From positions 1-9,591 of the forward strand of contig CANIRI010000065.1 in assembly GCA_947469815.1 (NCBI GenBank): DNA of 9,591 bases. The letters are read 5' to 3'. Made by a program: the position numbers and the translations under genes. A model generated the notes under the pieces. It was not told where the DNA came from and ran no database searches. It worked only from the letters and a program-made list of their open reading frames with translations. Each line of letters starts with the position of its first letter. Position 1 is the first letter of the stretch. The stretch is from Comamonadaceae bacterium (GTDB taxonomy: Bacteria > Pseudomonadota > Gammaproteobacteria > Burkholderiales > Burkholderiaceae_C). Of the stretch, positions 1 through 7,276 are shown one piece after another.

Positions 1-1197
1 AGCCCGGGCAGCGGCGGCGCGGCGGCCATGCCGACCCCCGGTGCATCCGCAGCGCCGGCACCCCCGGTGACCGTGACCACGGTCAAGGCAGAGATGAAAG
101 ACCTCGCGGTGCGGCTGCGCTCGCCCGGTGTGGTCACCCCGATCCGCACCGTGGACGTCAAGCCCCAGGTCAATTCGGTCATCACCAAGGTGAATGTCAA
201 AGACGGCCAGTACGTGAAAGCCGGCGATCTGCTCTTCAGTCTGGACGCCCGTACCGAAGAGGCCAACATCGCCAAAGCGCAGGCCCAACTGGCCAAAGAT
301 TCAGCGGCGCTGGCCGATGCGCAACGCCAGCTCCGGCGGGCACAAGATCTGCTGGCGCGGCAGTTCATTTCGCAAGGTTCGGTGGATAGCAATCTGGCGT
401 CGGTTGAAGGCTGGCAAGCAACCGTCAACGCCGACCGCGCTGCAATTGACGCCACCAAGGTGGCGCAGTCCTACGCCCGTATCAACGCACCGCAAAGCGG
501 CCGCGTGGGCGTGGTCAACGTGAGTACCGGTTCAGCGGTGGAAGCCAATAAAACGGTGCTGGTCACCATCACCCAAATCAGCCCGATAGCGGTGACCTTC
601 ACCCTGCCCCAACGCAATATCGCAGACGCGCTGGCTGGGCTCCAGAAAGACGGCGCCCCTGTCACCGCCACCCTGCCCGACAACGGTGGTGTGTTCAAAG
701 GCAAGCTGCAGTTTGTTGACAGCGTGGTGGACACCGCATCGGGTGTCGTCAAGGCCAAGGCCCATTTCAAGAACGAGGACGAGAAACTCTGGCCGGGCGC
801 GTTTGTCGAAGTGCAACAGGTTTTGCGCGAAGTGAAGGACGCCGTGGTCGTACCGCAGACGGCTGTGATTTACGGCGCGCGCGGACCGACGGTCTATGTG
901 GTGGAAAACGGCAAGGCCGTGGTGCGCCCCGTCAAGGTGCTGCAACCGCAAGGTGCGGAGGTGGCGGTCAGCGGCTTGGAAGCCGGTGAGACCGTGGTGC
1001 TGGAAGGCAAGCAAAACTTGCGGCCCGGCAGCGCCGTCGTGGAACGCGCCAAAGACAACAAGGACGGCCCGCAGGGTGCAGCCAGCGCCGCAGCGCCCGG
1101 TGCGTCCATGCCCAGCGCTACGGGTAACACCGCGGCGGGTGGCTCAGCCCCTTCCGGTAGCGCTGATCCGGCCGCCAAGCCCAAGGCTGCGCCATGA
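1..1197 (+). CDS. RND efflux periplasmic adaptor (membrane fusion protein), 5' partial
   Basis: Periplasmic adaptor of an RND tripartite efflux pump, MdtA/AcrA/MexA type, linking the inner-membrane permease to an outer-membrane channel. The frame is open from base 1. The ATG at 28 lies inside an Ala/Gly/Pro-rich linker and leaves no signal peptide or lipobox, so the real start is very likely upstream of the window. Numbering from that ATG: a first half-lipoyl (barrel-sandwich) segment at about 40-75 (VKDGQYVKAGDLLFSLD), an alpha-helical hairpin rich in Ala/Gln/Lys at about 75-147, the second half-lipoyl strand with INAPQSGRVG at about 150-175, a beta-barrel to about 265, and a membrane-proximal domain to about 340. 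The last 50 or so residues are a low-complexity Ala/Gly/Ser/Pro tail, probably disordered. The stop overlaps the permease start (ATGA, 1194-1197), which indicates translational coupling. Family is confident; the substrate cannot be told. Confidence 0.93.
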   Translation, partial: SPGSGGAAAMPTPGASAAPAPPVTVTTVKAEMKDLAVRLRSPGVVTPIRTVDVKPQVNSVITKVNVKDGQYVKAGDLLFSLDARTEEANIAKAQAQLAKDSAALADAQRQLRRAQDLLARQFISQGSVDSNLASVEGWQATVNADRAAIDATKVAQSYARINAPQSGRVGVVNVSTGSAVEANKTVLVTITQISPIAVTFTLPQRNIADALAGLQKDGAPVTATLPDNGGVFKGKLQFVDSVVDTASGVVKAKAHFKNEDEKLWPGAFVEVQQVLREVKDAVVVPQTAVIYGARGPTVYVVENGKAVVRPVKVLQPQGAEVAVSGLEAGETVVLEGKQNLRPGSAVVERAKDNKDGPQGAASAAAPGASMPSATGNTAAGGSAPSGSADPAAKPKAAP

Positions 1198-4100
1198 ATT
1201 TTTCGGAAGTGTTTGTACGCCGTCCGGTGATGACGGTGTTGCTCAATGTCGCCATCGTGGCGGCAGGGGTGATCGGGTTCCACAATATTCCGGTATCGGC
1301 CCTGCCCAGCTACGACACGCCGGTGATCAATGTGTCGGCGTCTTTGCCCGGTGCGAATCCGGAAACCATGGCCACGTCGGTCGCACTGCCGTTGGAAAAA
1401 CAGTTCCAGACGGTTCCCGGACTGCGCACCATCAGTTCCAGCAGCGGTTTGGGTAACACCTCGATCACGCTGGAATTCGACGAAGGCCGCGACATTGATG
1501 CAGCGGCTGTTGACGTGCAAGCAGCCCTGCTGCGGGCGCAGCGTTCGCTGCCGCAGGACATGACCAACCCGCCCTCTTACCGCAAGGTGAATCCGGCGGA
1601 TGCCCCGGTGCTGTTCCTGTCCATGACCTCGCCCTCGCTTTCGCCGCAAGAGCTGCAGGACTACGCGGATCACCTGGTCACACCCACCCTCTCCACGGTG
1701 GACGGTGTGGCGCAAGTGAATATTTACGGCGCCAAACGCTTTGCGGTGCGGGTGCGTGTCAAACCCGACGCGCTGCTGGCGAGCAACATCGGCCTGGATG
1801 AGTTGAGCGCTGCCTTGCGTGCGGCCAATGTCAACACCCCGGTTGGCACACTGGATGGACCCAAGCAATCGCTGATCCTCCAAGCCAACAAACAACTGAC
1901 GAATGCGCGTGATTTCGGCAATTTGATCATCAGCATGAAAGGCGGCTTCCCGGTGCGCTTGCGCGATGTGGCCAAGGTCGAAGACAGCATCGAAAACCTG
2001 CGCACCTGGGCGACTTTCAACGGCGACACATCGATCACGATTGCCATCCAGCGCCAACCCGGCGCCAACACGGTGAAAGTGGTCGACACCATACGCGCGA
2101 AGCTGCCCGAGTTGCAGTCGCAAATGCCGGCCTCGGTGTCGATGACGCCCATCAATGACCGTTCCGCATCGGTGCGCGAGGCCCTGCACGATGTGACCTT
2201 GACCCTGGCCGGCACGATTGCGCTGGTGGTCCTGGTGATTTTTCTGTTTTTGCGCCGCTTTGTCGCTACGGTGATACCGACGCTGTCGCTGCCCATCTCG
2301 CTGATGGGCGCGCTGGCCTTGTTGTGGGGACTGAATTACAGCCTGGACAATATTTCCCTCTTGGGCCTGACCCTTGCCGTGGGACTGGTGGTGGACGATG
2401 CCATCGTGGTGCTGGAAAACATCATCCGCCATGTGGAAAAAGGCGAAGAGCCTTTCAGCGCAGCCTTGCGCGGCGCGCGCGAAGTCAGCTTCACCATCAT
2501 TTCGATCTCGGTCTCGCTGGTGGCGGTGTTCATCCCGATTTTTTTCATGCCCGGCGTGATCGGCTTGCTGTTCCACGAATTTGCGGTGGTAGTGGGCTTG
2601 GCCATTTTGGTCTCTGCTTTTGTGTCACTGACTCTGGTTCCCATGCTGGCCAGCCGGTTTTTGACCGACGAGGCACATAAGAAACCGCCCGGTGCACTGA
2701 TTCGCCTGTTTGAGCGCGCCTTCAACGCGCTGCTGGGCGGATACGTGCGTGTACTGGACCTGGCCTTGCGCTGGCGCAAGTTGGTCTTGCTGATTGCGCT
2801 GGCCACCTTGGGCGGTACGGTGTACATGGTCAACGTAATACCCAAAGGGTTTTTTCCGGAAGAGGACATCGGCCAGATCATTGTCACCACCGAAGGCGGT
2901 GAGGATGTCTCTTTCGCAGCGATGGTGCAGTTGCAAGAGCGCGCGGCAGCCATCATCCGCAATGACGAGAACGTGGCTGCGGTGAACTCCTTCAACGGCG
3001 GCAGCAACAGCCAGAGCATTGGCCGTATGTTCATATCGCTCAAGCCCGCAGCTCAGCGGGTACCGGCCAAAAAAGTGATTGAAGGCTTGCGGCGCAAATT
3101 GCGCGCGGTTGCAGGCTTGAATGTGTTCATGCGCCCGGTGCAGAACCTGCAGCTCGGCGGACGCCAAAGCAAAGCGCAATACCAGTACATCATGCAAAGC
3201 CTGCGCCCCGAGGAGCTGGGCGGGTGGTCGGCCAAATTGCAGGAAAAATTGCGCGCAGACCCGATGTTCCGGGATGTGACCAGCGATGCACAAATGCGCG
3301 GTCTGCAAGCACAGTTGAAGATAGACCGCGACCGCGCCAATGCGCTGGGCGTGAGCATGGAGGCGGTCCGCACCGCCTTGTACAGCGCGTTCGGCGAGCG
3401 CCAGGTCTCCACCATTTACCTGCCCACCGACACCTACCAGGTGATCATGGAACTCGCGCCTGAAGCCAAGCAGGACGAATTTGCATTGAACAGCATTTAT
3501 GTGCGGGGCAGCGGCGGCACGCTGGTACCGATCAGCAGCTTCACCACAGTGGAGCGTAGTTCCAGCCCGACCGCGATCAACCACGTCGGCCAGTTGCAGG
3601 CAGTCACCGTCTCCTTCAACCTGGCACCGGGCTCGGCCTTGGGTGATGCGACTGCCAAGATTGACCAGGCCCGCGAAGCGATGCAAATGCCGTCTTCGGT
3701 GATCACCACGTATGGTGGCGATGCGGCCGTATTCAAAAACTCGCAGGGCAGCCAATTGATTCTGGTAATAGCCGCATTGGTGGTGATTTATGTGCTGCTC
3801 GGGGTGCTGTACGAGAGCTATATCCACCCCATCACGATTCTGGCCGGCCTGCCATCAGCGGCCATGGGCGCGCTGGGGACTCTGATGATTTTCGGCCAGG
3901 ACCTGACCCTGATCGCGACGATTGGCATCGTGATGCTGATCGGTATCGTCAAGAAGAACGCCATCATGATGATCGACTTCGCATTGGAAGCCCAGCGCCA
4001 TGAGGGCATGAGCCCGGAAGAGGCGATTCACGAAGCATGCGTGCTGCGCTTTCGCCCTATCATGATGACCACGCTGGCCGCGTTGGTCGGCGCTTTACCC

Positions 4101-4268
4101 ATTGCTTTGGGTTGGGGTGCCGGGGCTGAGTTGCGTCAGCCGCTGGGCTTGGCGGTGGTGGGCGGGCTGGTGTTTTCGCAGGCGATTACGCTGTTCGTCA
4201 CGCCGGTGCTGTACCTCGCGCTGGAGCGCTTTAGCGGAAACGGACCGATAACCGCCCCAGCAGGGTAG
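1194..4268 (+). CDS. RND multidrug efflux permease, HAE-1 family, MdtB/MdtC-like
   Basis: Inner-membrane proton-driven RND transporter of 1024 residues, the normal length for AcrB/MdtC-type pumps. It exports substrates taken from the periplasm or membrane through the adaptor encoded just upstream. The N-terminus (MNFSEVFVRRPVMTVLL) is the usual RND start with the first membrane helix, followed by the first large periplasmic loop. Helices 2-6 lie at about 335-485, the second periplasmic loop follows helix 7 (about 527-546), and helices 8-12 start near 854. Proton-relay residues are present: Asp401-Asp402 in VGLVVDDAIVV (AcrB D407/D408), Lys921 in GIVKKNAIMM (AcrB K940) and Arg954 before Pro955 (AcrB R971). 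From memory, the N-terminal third resembles MdtC more than AcrB. MdtBC systems have two permeases; only one is seen here. The ATG at 1194 has AAGG seven bases upstream and overlaps the adaptor stop. No outer-membrane factor follows. The substrate is unknown. Confidence 0.95.
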   Translation: MNFSEVFVRRPVMTVLLNVAIVAAGVIGFHNIPVSALPSYDTPVINVSASLPGANPETMATSVALPLEKQFQTVPGLRTISSSSGLGNTSITLEFDEGRDIDAAAVDVQAALLRAQRSLPQDMTNPPSYRKVNPADAPVLFLSMTSPSLSPQELQDYADHLVTPTLSTVDGVAQVNIYGAKRFAVRVRVKPDALLASNIGLDELSAALRAANVNTPVGTLDGPKQSLILQANKQLTNARDFGNLIISMKGGFPVRLRDVAKVEDSIENLRTWATFNGDTSITIAIQRQPGANTVKVVDTIRAKLPELQSQMPASVSMTPINDRSASVREALHDVTLTLAGTIALVVLVIFLFLRRFVATVIPTLSLPISLMGALALLWGLNYSLDNISLLGLTLAVGLVVDDAIVVLENIIRHVEKGEEPFSAALRGAREVSFTIISISVSLVAVFIPIFFMPGVIGLLFHEFAVVVGLAILVSAFVSLTLVPMLASRFLTDEAHKKPPGALIRLFERAFNALLGGYVRVLDLALRWRKLVLLIALATLGGTVYMVNVIPKGFFPEEDIGQIIVTTEGGEDVSFAAMVQLQERAAAIIRNDENVAAVNSFNGGSNSQSIGRMFISLKPAAQRVPAKKVIEGLRRKLRAVAGLNVFMRPVQNLQLGGRQSKAQYQYIMQSLRPEELGGWSAKLQEKLRADPMFRDVTSDAQMRGLQAQLKIDRDRANALGVSMEAVRTALYSAFGERQVSTIYLPTDTYQVIMELAPEAKQDEFALNSIYVRGSGGTLVPISSFTTVERSSSPTAINHVGQLQAVTVSFNLAPGSALGDATAKIDQAREAMQMPSSVITTYGGDAAVFKNSQGSQLILVIAALVVIYVLLGVLYESYIHPITILAGLPSAAMGALGTLMIFGQDLTLIATIGIVMLIGIVKKNAIMMIDFALEAQRHEGMSPEEAIHEACVLRFRPIMMTTLAALVGALPIALGWGAGAELRQPLGLAVVGGLVFSQAITLFVTPVLYLALERFSGNGPITAPAG

Positions 4269-4282
4269 CCGGGCTGGCCCGA

Positions 4283-5245
4283 TCAACGCCCTGGCCGCAA
4301 ACCGGCTAAGGGATCCGCAAAGCGCAAACGCAATCGCAACTCCTGTTTCATACGGGTATTGCGTAATCGGCGCGACTCCGACATGAAACTCATTTGGATG
4401 GCGCTGAGTTCCTGCGCAGCCTGCGCGCGTGACACCCGTGGCGGAAGCGGCAAGCCATATAGCGCGGCAGCCGCTTCAAAGTAGTCGCCCATGCGCAGCT
4501 GGCTGTCATCGTTGACGTTGTAGACCCGCCGCGCGCGCGCGCGCCAGAGCGCCATCCAACAGGCGCGGGCCAGGTCATCGGCATGGATGTGGTTGGTGTA
4601 CACGTCCTCCTGCGCAACCAGCACCGGACTGCCGCGCTGCAGGCGGGCGAGCGGAGTGCCCCCCTGCCGATCCGGTGCGTAAATCCCGGGAATGCGCAGC
4701 ACGCTGGCACGGGTGGCTATCGAAAAGCTGCGGACGCTGCGCTCGGCATCCACGCGGCGGCGGGCACGCGCCGTGGTGGCCCGCAGCGGCTGTGTCTCTG
4801 AAACCCAATCACCGCCGCAATCGCCGTACACGCCGCTGGTGGATCCGTACACCACCGAACGCGGTAAGCGGCCCCTGCGCAGGCTGCGCAGGAGGTTGCG
4901 GGTGCGCGGGTCGTACTCGCCATCGCCCGGCGGGGGAGCCAGATGCACAATGCGGTGCGCCAGCCCGGCCAGGCGGCGCAGCGTGCGCGCGTCATCCAAA
5001 TTGCCGACCAAAGGACTTGCGCCCAGGGCACGCAGGGCGTCGCGCTTCTCACGCTGGCTGGTCAGCGCCAGCCAGCGCGGGCCACCGCCATTCAGGTGCT
5101 GGTCGCGCACGAGGCGCTGCCCCACATCACCACAACCGACCACCAACACCCGCTCCCGCCGGAACCGCGCCGGCAAAGCGCCGCGCGGCGCGCGCCCTGC
5201 AAACGCGGATGCTGGCTTGACTGGACGTGCCAAAAAATGCCGCAT
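4283..5245 (-). CDS. NAD(P)-dependent epimerase/dehydratase-like atypical SDR (YeeZ-like)
   Basis: A 320-residue Rossmann-fold protein related to extended/atypical short-chain dehydrogenases, resembling the E. coli YeeZ type by recall. The nucleotide-binding glycine motif is G37-C-G39-D-V-G42 in VLVVGCGDVG, after a basic Ala/Arg/Pro-rich N-terminal stretch of about 30 residues. The strand and active-site region appears as VVYGSTSGVYGD (about 131-142), followed by a W-V-S-E-T segment. The classical YxxxK pair is not evident: where the Lys helix is expected the sequence is Arg-rich (ARARRRVDAE, about 159-168). An NHIHADDLARA segment is typical of epimerase-like proteins. The ATG at 5245 was chosen because it precedes the Rossmann fold and has a weak GGGG ribosome site 8 bases upstream. 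The frame stays open far beyond it, but only as antisense to the reductase gene. The gene converges on the RND permease with 14 bp between stops and diverges from the reductase. It contains a (GC)7 tract. Reaction and substrate are unknown. Confidence 0.85.
   Translation of the reverse strand: MRHFLARPVKPASAFAGRAPRGALPARFRRERVLVVGCGDVGQRLVRDQHLNGGGPRWLALTSQREKRDALRALGASPLVGNLDDARTLRRLAGLAHRIVHLAPPPGDGEYDPRTRNLLRSLRRGRLPRSVVYGSTSGVYGDCGGDWVSETQPLRATTARARRRVDAERSVRSFSIATRASVLRIPGIYAPDRQGGTPLARLQRGSPVLVAQEDVYTNHIHADDLARACWMALWRARARRVYNVNDDSQLRMGDYFEAAAALYGLPLPPRVSRAQAAQELSAIQMSFMSESRRLRNTRMKQELRLRLRFADPLAGLRPGR
4530..4544. repeat. Alternating CG dinucleotide tract
   Basis: Fifteen bases of strictly alternating C and G inside the SDR gene, encoding an Arg-Ala-Arg-Ala stretch near its C-terminal third. 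Such tracts can adopt Z-DNA and are prone to replication slippage, where a change of one 2-bp unit would shift the frame. It may equally be a by-product of GC-rich codons for Ala and Arg. Confidence 0.7.
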
Positions 5246-5258
5246 ATCAAGCCCCGAT

Positions 5259-5280
5259 CCGCAGCAGAAGGGGGCTGCGG
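5259..5280 (-). promoter_or_regulatory. Hairpin in the leader of the SDR gene
   Basis: A perfect 7-bp stem (CCGCAGC with GCTGCGG) and an 8-base loop, ending 13 bases before the SDR start codon at 5245. If transcribed on the minus strand it would sit just upstream of the ribosome site and could affect translation. It could instead be a DNA-binding site. No T tract follows on either strand, so it is not a typical terminator. Confidence 0.4.
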
Positions 5281-5342
5281 GGGATTGCGGGCAGAATCGC
5301 GGCTTTGTTTTCAGATGCTCGGGGCTTGGCTGCGGGACACAT

Positions 5343-5352
5343 AGGATAAGGA
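5343..5352 (+). promoter_or_regulatory. Ribosome binding site of the reductase gene
   Basis: AGGATAAGGA contains a purine-rich AAGGA that ends 10 bases before the ATG at 5363. It is the best site nearby and supports that start, after which the protein goes directly into its ferredoxin domain. Confidence 0.6.
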
Positions 5353-5362
5353 TAACCACTGT

Positions 5363-6400
5363 ATGAGCGCGAGCGCGTCCCAATTTTCGGTTCTGGTGCA
5401 GCCCAGCGGGCGCGCGTTCAGCGTGGAGGCATCGGAGACCCTGCTGGCCGGCGGAATCCGCCAGGGCGTGGGTCTTCCCTATGGATGCAAAGACGGGGCC
5501 TGCGGCTCTTGCAAGTGCAAAAAAATCTCCGGCACGGTGGTCCACGGAAACCACCAGGACAAGGCACTCAGCGCTGCGGAAGAAGCTGCAGGCATGGTGC
5601 TGACCTGCTGCGCCACGGCTACCAGCGATCTGGTGCTGGAGTCGCGCCAGGTGTCGCTGGAGGGTGCTTTGCCGGTTCGCAAAATGCCAGCGCGCATCAG
5701 CAGCTTGGTACACCAATCCCCGGACGTCATCCAACTGCAACTGCAACTGCCTGCCAGCGAGTCCTTCCAATACCGCGCCGGGCAGTACCTGGACGTGCTG
5801 CTGCGCGACGGCGCGCGGCGCAGCTACTCCATGGCCAACGCCCCCCACACAGGCCCGACGCTGGAACTGCACATCCGCCATATGCCCGGCGGGCGCTTCA
5901 CGGATCTGGTCTTTGGCAGCATGAAAGAACGCGACATCGTGCGCATCGAAGGGCCGATGGGCTCCTTCTTTTTGCGGGAAGATTCGGATAAGCCGGTGGT
6001 GCTGCTGGCCTCCGGCACCGGATTTGCGCCCATCAAGGCCTTGATCGAACACATGCAAGAACGTCAGATCACCCGACCGGCCACCCTGTTCTGGGGCGGG
6101 CGGCGTCCGCATGATCTCTACATGGACGCGTGGGTACGGGCCCAACGCGCCGTGATGCCAAACCTCAGCTACGTGCCCGTGGTGTCAGACGCACTGCCCG
6201 AAGACCAGTGGCAAGGCCGCACCGGCTTTGTCCACCAGGCCGTTTTAGAAGATATGCCCGATCTTTCCGGCTACCAGGTCTATGCCTGCGGCGCACCTGT
6301 GGTGGTGGAGTCGGCACAACGCGATTTCAGTGACCTGGCGGGCTTGGATGAGGATGAATTTTTTGCTGACGCCTTCACATCTGAGGCAGACAAGCACTGA
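5363..6400 (+). CDS. [2Fe-2S]/FAD/NAD(P)H oxidoreductase (CDP-6-deoxy-delta-3,4-glucoseen reductase-like)
   Basis: A 345-residue soluble electron-transfer flavoprotein that should carry electrons from NAD(P)H through FAD to a plant-type [2Fe-2S] cluster and on to an unknown acceptor. Domain order is ferredoxin (about 8-97), FAD-binding barrel (about 105-205), NAD(P)-binding domain (about 210-335). Cluster ligands fit C42-x4-C47-x2-C50 and C82 in VLTCCATA. The FAD motif is RSYS at 153-156, the nucleotide-binding motif is SGTGFAPI with G218 and G220, and YACGAP (307-312) is the conserved C-terminal Cys-Gly motif of this fold. Proteins of this layout are often named after AscD/RfbI, which act in deoxysugar synthesis, but they also resemble oxygenase reductases such as BenC. 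No sugar genes or oxygenase subunits are seen in this window, so the usual name should not be taken as its function. A hexamer repeated three times (CAACTG, 5732-5749) encodes a Gln-Leu run. Its stop is 12 bp from that of the convergent DMT gene. Confidence 0.9.
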   Translation: MSASASQFSVLVQPSGRAFSVEASETLLAGGIRQGVGLPYGCKDGACGSCKCKKISGTVVHGNHQDKALSAAEEAAGMVLTCCATATSDLVLESRQVSLEGALPVRKMPARISSLVHQSPDVIQLQLQLPASESFQYRAGQYLDVLLRDGARRSYSMANAPHTGPTLELHIRHMPGGRFTDLVFGSMKERDIVRIEGPMGSFFLREDSDKPVVLLASGTGFAPIKALIEHMQERQITRPATLFWGGRRPHDLYMDAWVRAQRAVMPNLSYVPVVSDALPEDQWQGRTGFVHQAVLEDMPDLSGYQVYACGAPVVVESAQRDFSDLAGLDEDEFFADAFTSEADKH

Positions 6401-6437
6401 AAAAACCGGCCCTCAGGGTGCGGGCGATTCAGCCCGC
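6400..6437 (-). terminator. Possible intrinsic terminator of the liv-DMT operon
   Basis: On the minus strand, GCGGGC and GCCCGC form a perfect 6-bp hairpin (6437-6420) in the last codons of the DMT gene. An overlapping imperfect hairpin (CCG...CGG closing CCC-TGA-GGG, 6423-6406) holds the DMT stop codon in its loop and runs directly into six T residues (6405-6400). The hairpin plus T tract is terminator-like, but the stem next to the T tract is short and interrupted. The T tract overlaps the last base of the reductase gene. Confidence 0.4.
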
Positions 6438-7267
6438 TGGCTCAAGATGACGGCGGCTATCACCAGCGCGCCGCCCAGCAGCGCCAGCGGCGTCATCTGC
6501 TCGCTGATGTACCACCAGCCAAAGGCGGCGGCGAAGACCGGCTCCATGGCGTAGATGATGGCCGCTTGCTCAGCCGATACATGGGACTGTGCCAAGGCCT
6601 GCAGAAAAAAGGTGGCGGCTGAGGCAATAGCGCCCAGAAAAAGCAAACCCCACCAGACTTCCGCACCCACGATACCCGGCAACTGGGCCAGGCGTTCGGT
6701 ACCGCTGTCGACCAGCATCCACACTGCTCCCAACAGCGCCATGCAGGCAATCTGCGCCGTTGCCAGTTGCGCCGGAGCATGGTTTTTCGCCCGTGCGGAC
6801 ATCATGATGGTGTACAGCGCGTAGGCCAAAGCCGCTGCCAGCGTGGCGACATCGGCCCAGAAGTCGCCCTGCACGTCGAAGGACATCAGACCCACGCCCA
6901 GGCAAGCCAGCGCGGCCGCACAAAAAACCATCCAACCCGCCGGTGCTCCCAGCGCCAGCCCAATCAGCGGAACCATGAGCACGTTCAAACTGGTCAAAAA
7001 AGCGCTGCGGTTGGCGCTGATGAATTGGAGACCGTAAGCCTGTGCCACCATGGATGTCAACGCCAGCACGCCCAATAACAGACCATCGCGCCAAGTCAGG
7101 GCCGGAATGCCACGCAAGAAAGGCCCCATACAAGCTGCGGCGATCAAAAAGCGCAGGGCAGTGATCTCCACGCCCGACAGTTGCGCGGTGGCGACTTTGA
7201 GCACGGGGAAGGTCAGGCCCCACACCACTGTCACCAGCAGCAGGAGCAAGGGATAGCGGTAGCGCAT
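6413..7267 (-). CDS. DMT superfamily transporter, EamA family
   Basis: An inner-membrane transporter of 284 residues, the usual length for the ten-helix drug/metabolite transporter family with two EamA repeats. The first repeat begins at the N-terminus (TVVWGLTFPVLK) and has the RFLIAA motif of helix 2. The second ends with MEPVFAAAFGWWYISEQ and a final hydrophobic helix (GGALVIAAVIL). Short charged loops separate very hydrophobic stretches throughout. EamA proteins commonly export amino acids, metabolites or drugs, but individual substrates cannot be predicted. The ATG at 7267 is 9 bp after the livF stop and has no strong ribosome site, so it is probably translated by coupling with livF in the same operon. 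A DMT protein at the end of a liv operon suggests, as inference only, exchange of amino acids or related metabolites. Confidence 0.9.
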   Translation of the reverse strand: MRYRYPLLLLLVTVVWGLTFPVLKVATAQLSGVEITALRFLIAAACMGPFLRGIPALTWRDGLLLGVLALTSMVAQAYGLQFISANRSAFLTSLNVLMVPLIGLALGAPAGWMVFCAAALACLGVGLMSFDVQGDFWADVATLAAALAYALYTIMMSARAKNHAPAQLATAQIACMALLGAVWMLVDSGTERLAQLPGIVGAEVWWGLLFLGAIASAATFFLQALAQSHVSAEQAAIIYAMEPVFAAAFGWWYISEQMTPLALLGGALVIAAVILSQRAESPAP

Positions 7268-7276
7268 CCGCGCGCT

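Larger units (their letters stand above)
5246..5362. promoter_or_regulatory. Divergent intergenic control region with inverted repeats
   Basis: The 117 bp between the divergent SDR and reductase genes must hold both starts of transcription unless one lies inside a gene. A perfect 10-bp inverted repeat is seen: CAAGCCCCGA at 5248-5257 and TCGGGGCTTG at 5319-5328. Each gene's leader therefore carries the same 10-mer in its own sense direction. A second inverted repeat, CCGCAGC/GCTGCGG, lies between the arms (5259-5265 and 5274-5280), and GCTGCGG recurs at 5329-5335. No convincing sigma-70 -35/-10 pair was found; TTGTTT at 5305 has no good partner. Calling this an operator is inference. Confidence 0.5.

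Noticed and set aside
894..2576. A 560-codon minus-strand ORF opposite the adaptor and permease
   Set aside because: It is a compositional shadow of the RND genes, with His/Arg/Gln-rich sequence and no family signature.
4269..4282. A short hairpin (CGGG-CTGG-CCCG, 4270-4281) between the convergent permease and SDR stops, considered as a terminator
   Set aside because: The stem is only 4 bp and no T tract follows on either strand.
5246..6145. A 300-codon open extension of the SDR frame upstream of its ATG, on the minus strand
   Set aside because: It lies antisense to the well-supported reductase gene, its translation is His/Gln/Arg-rich with no domain, and the Rossmann motif sits just after the ATG at 5245.
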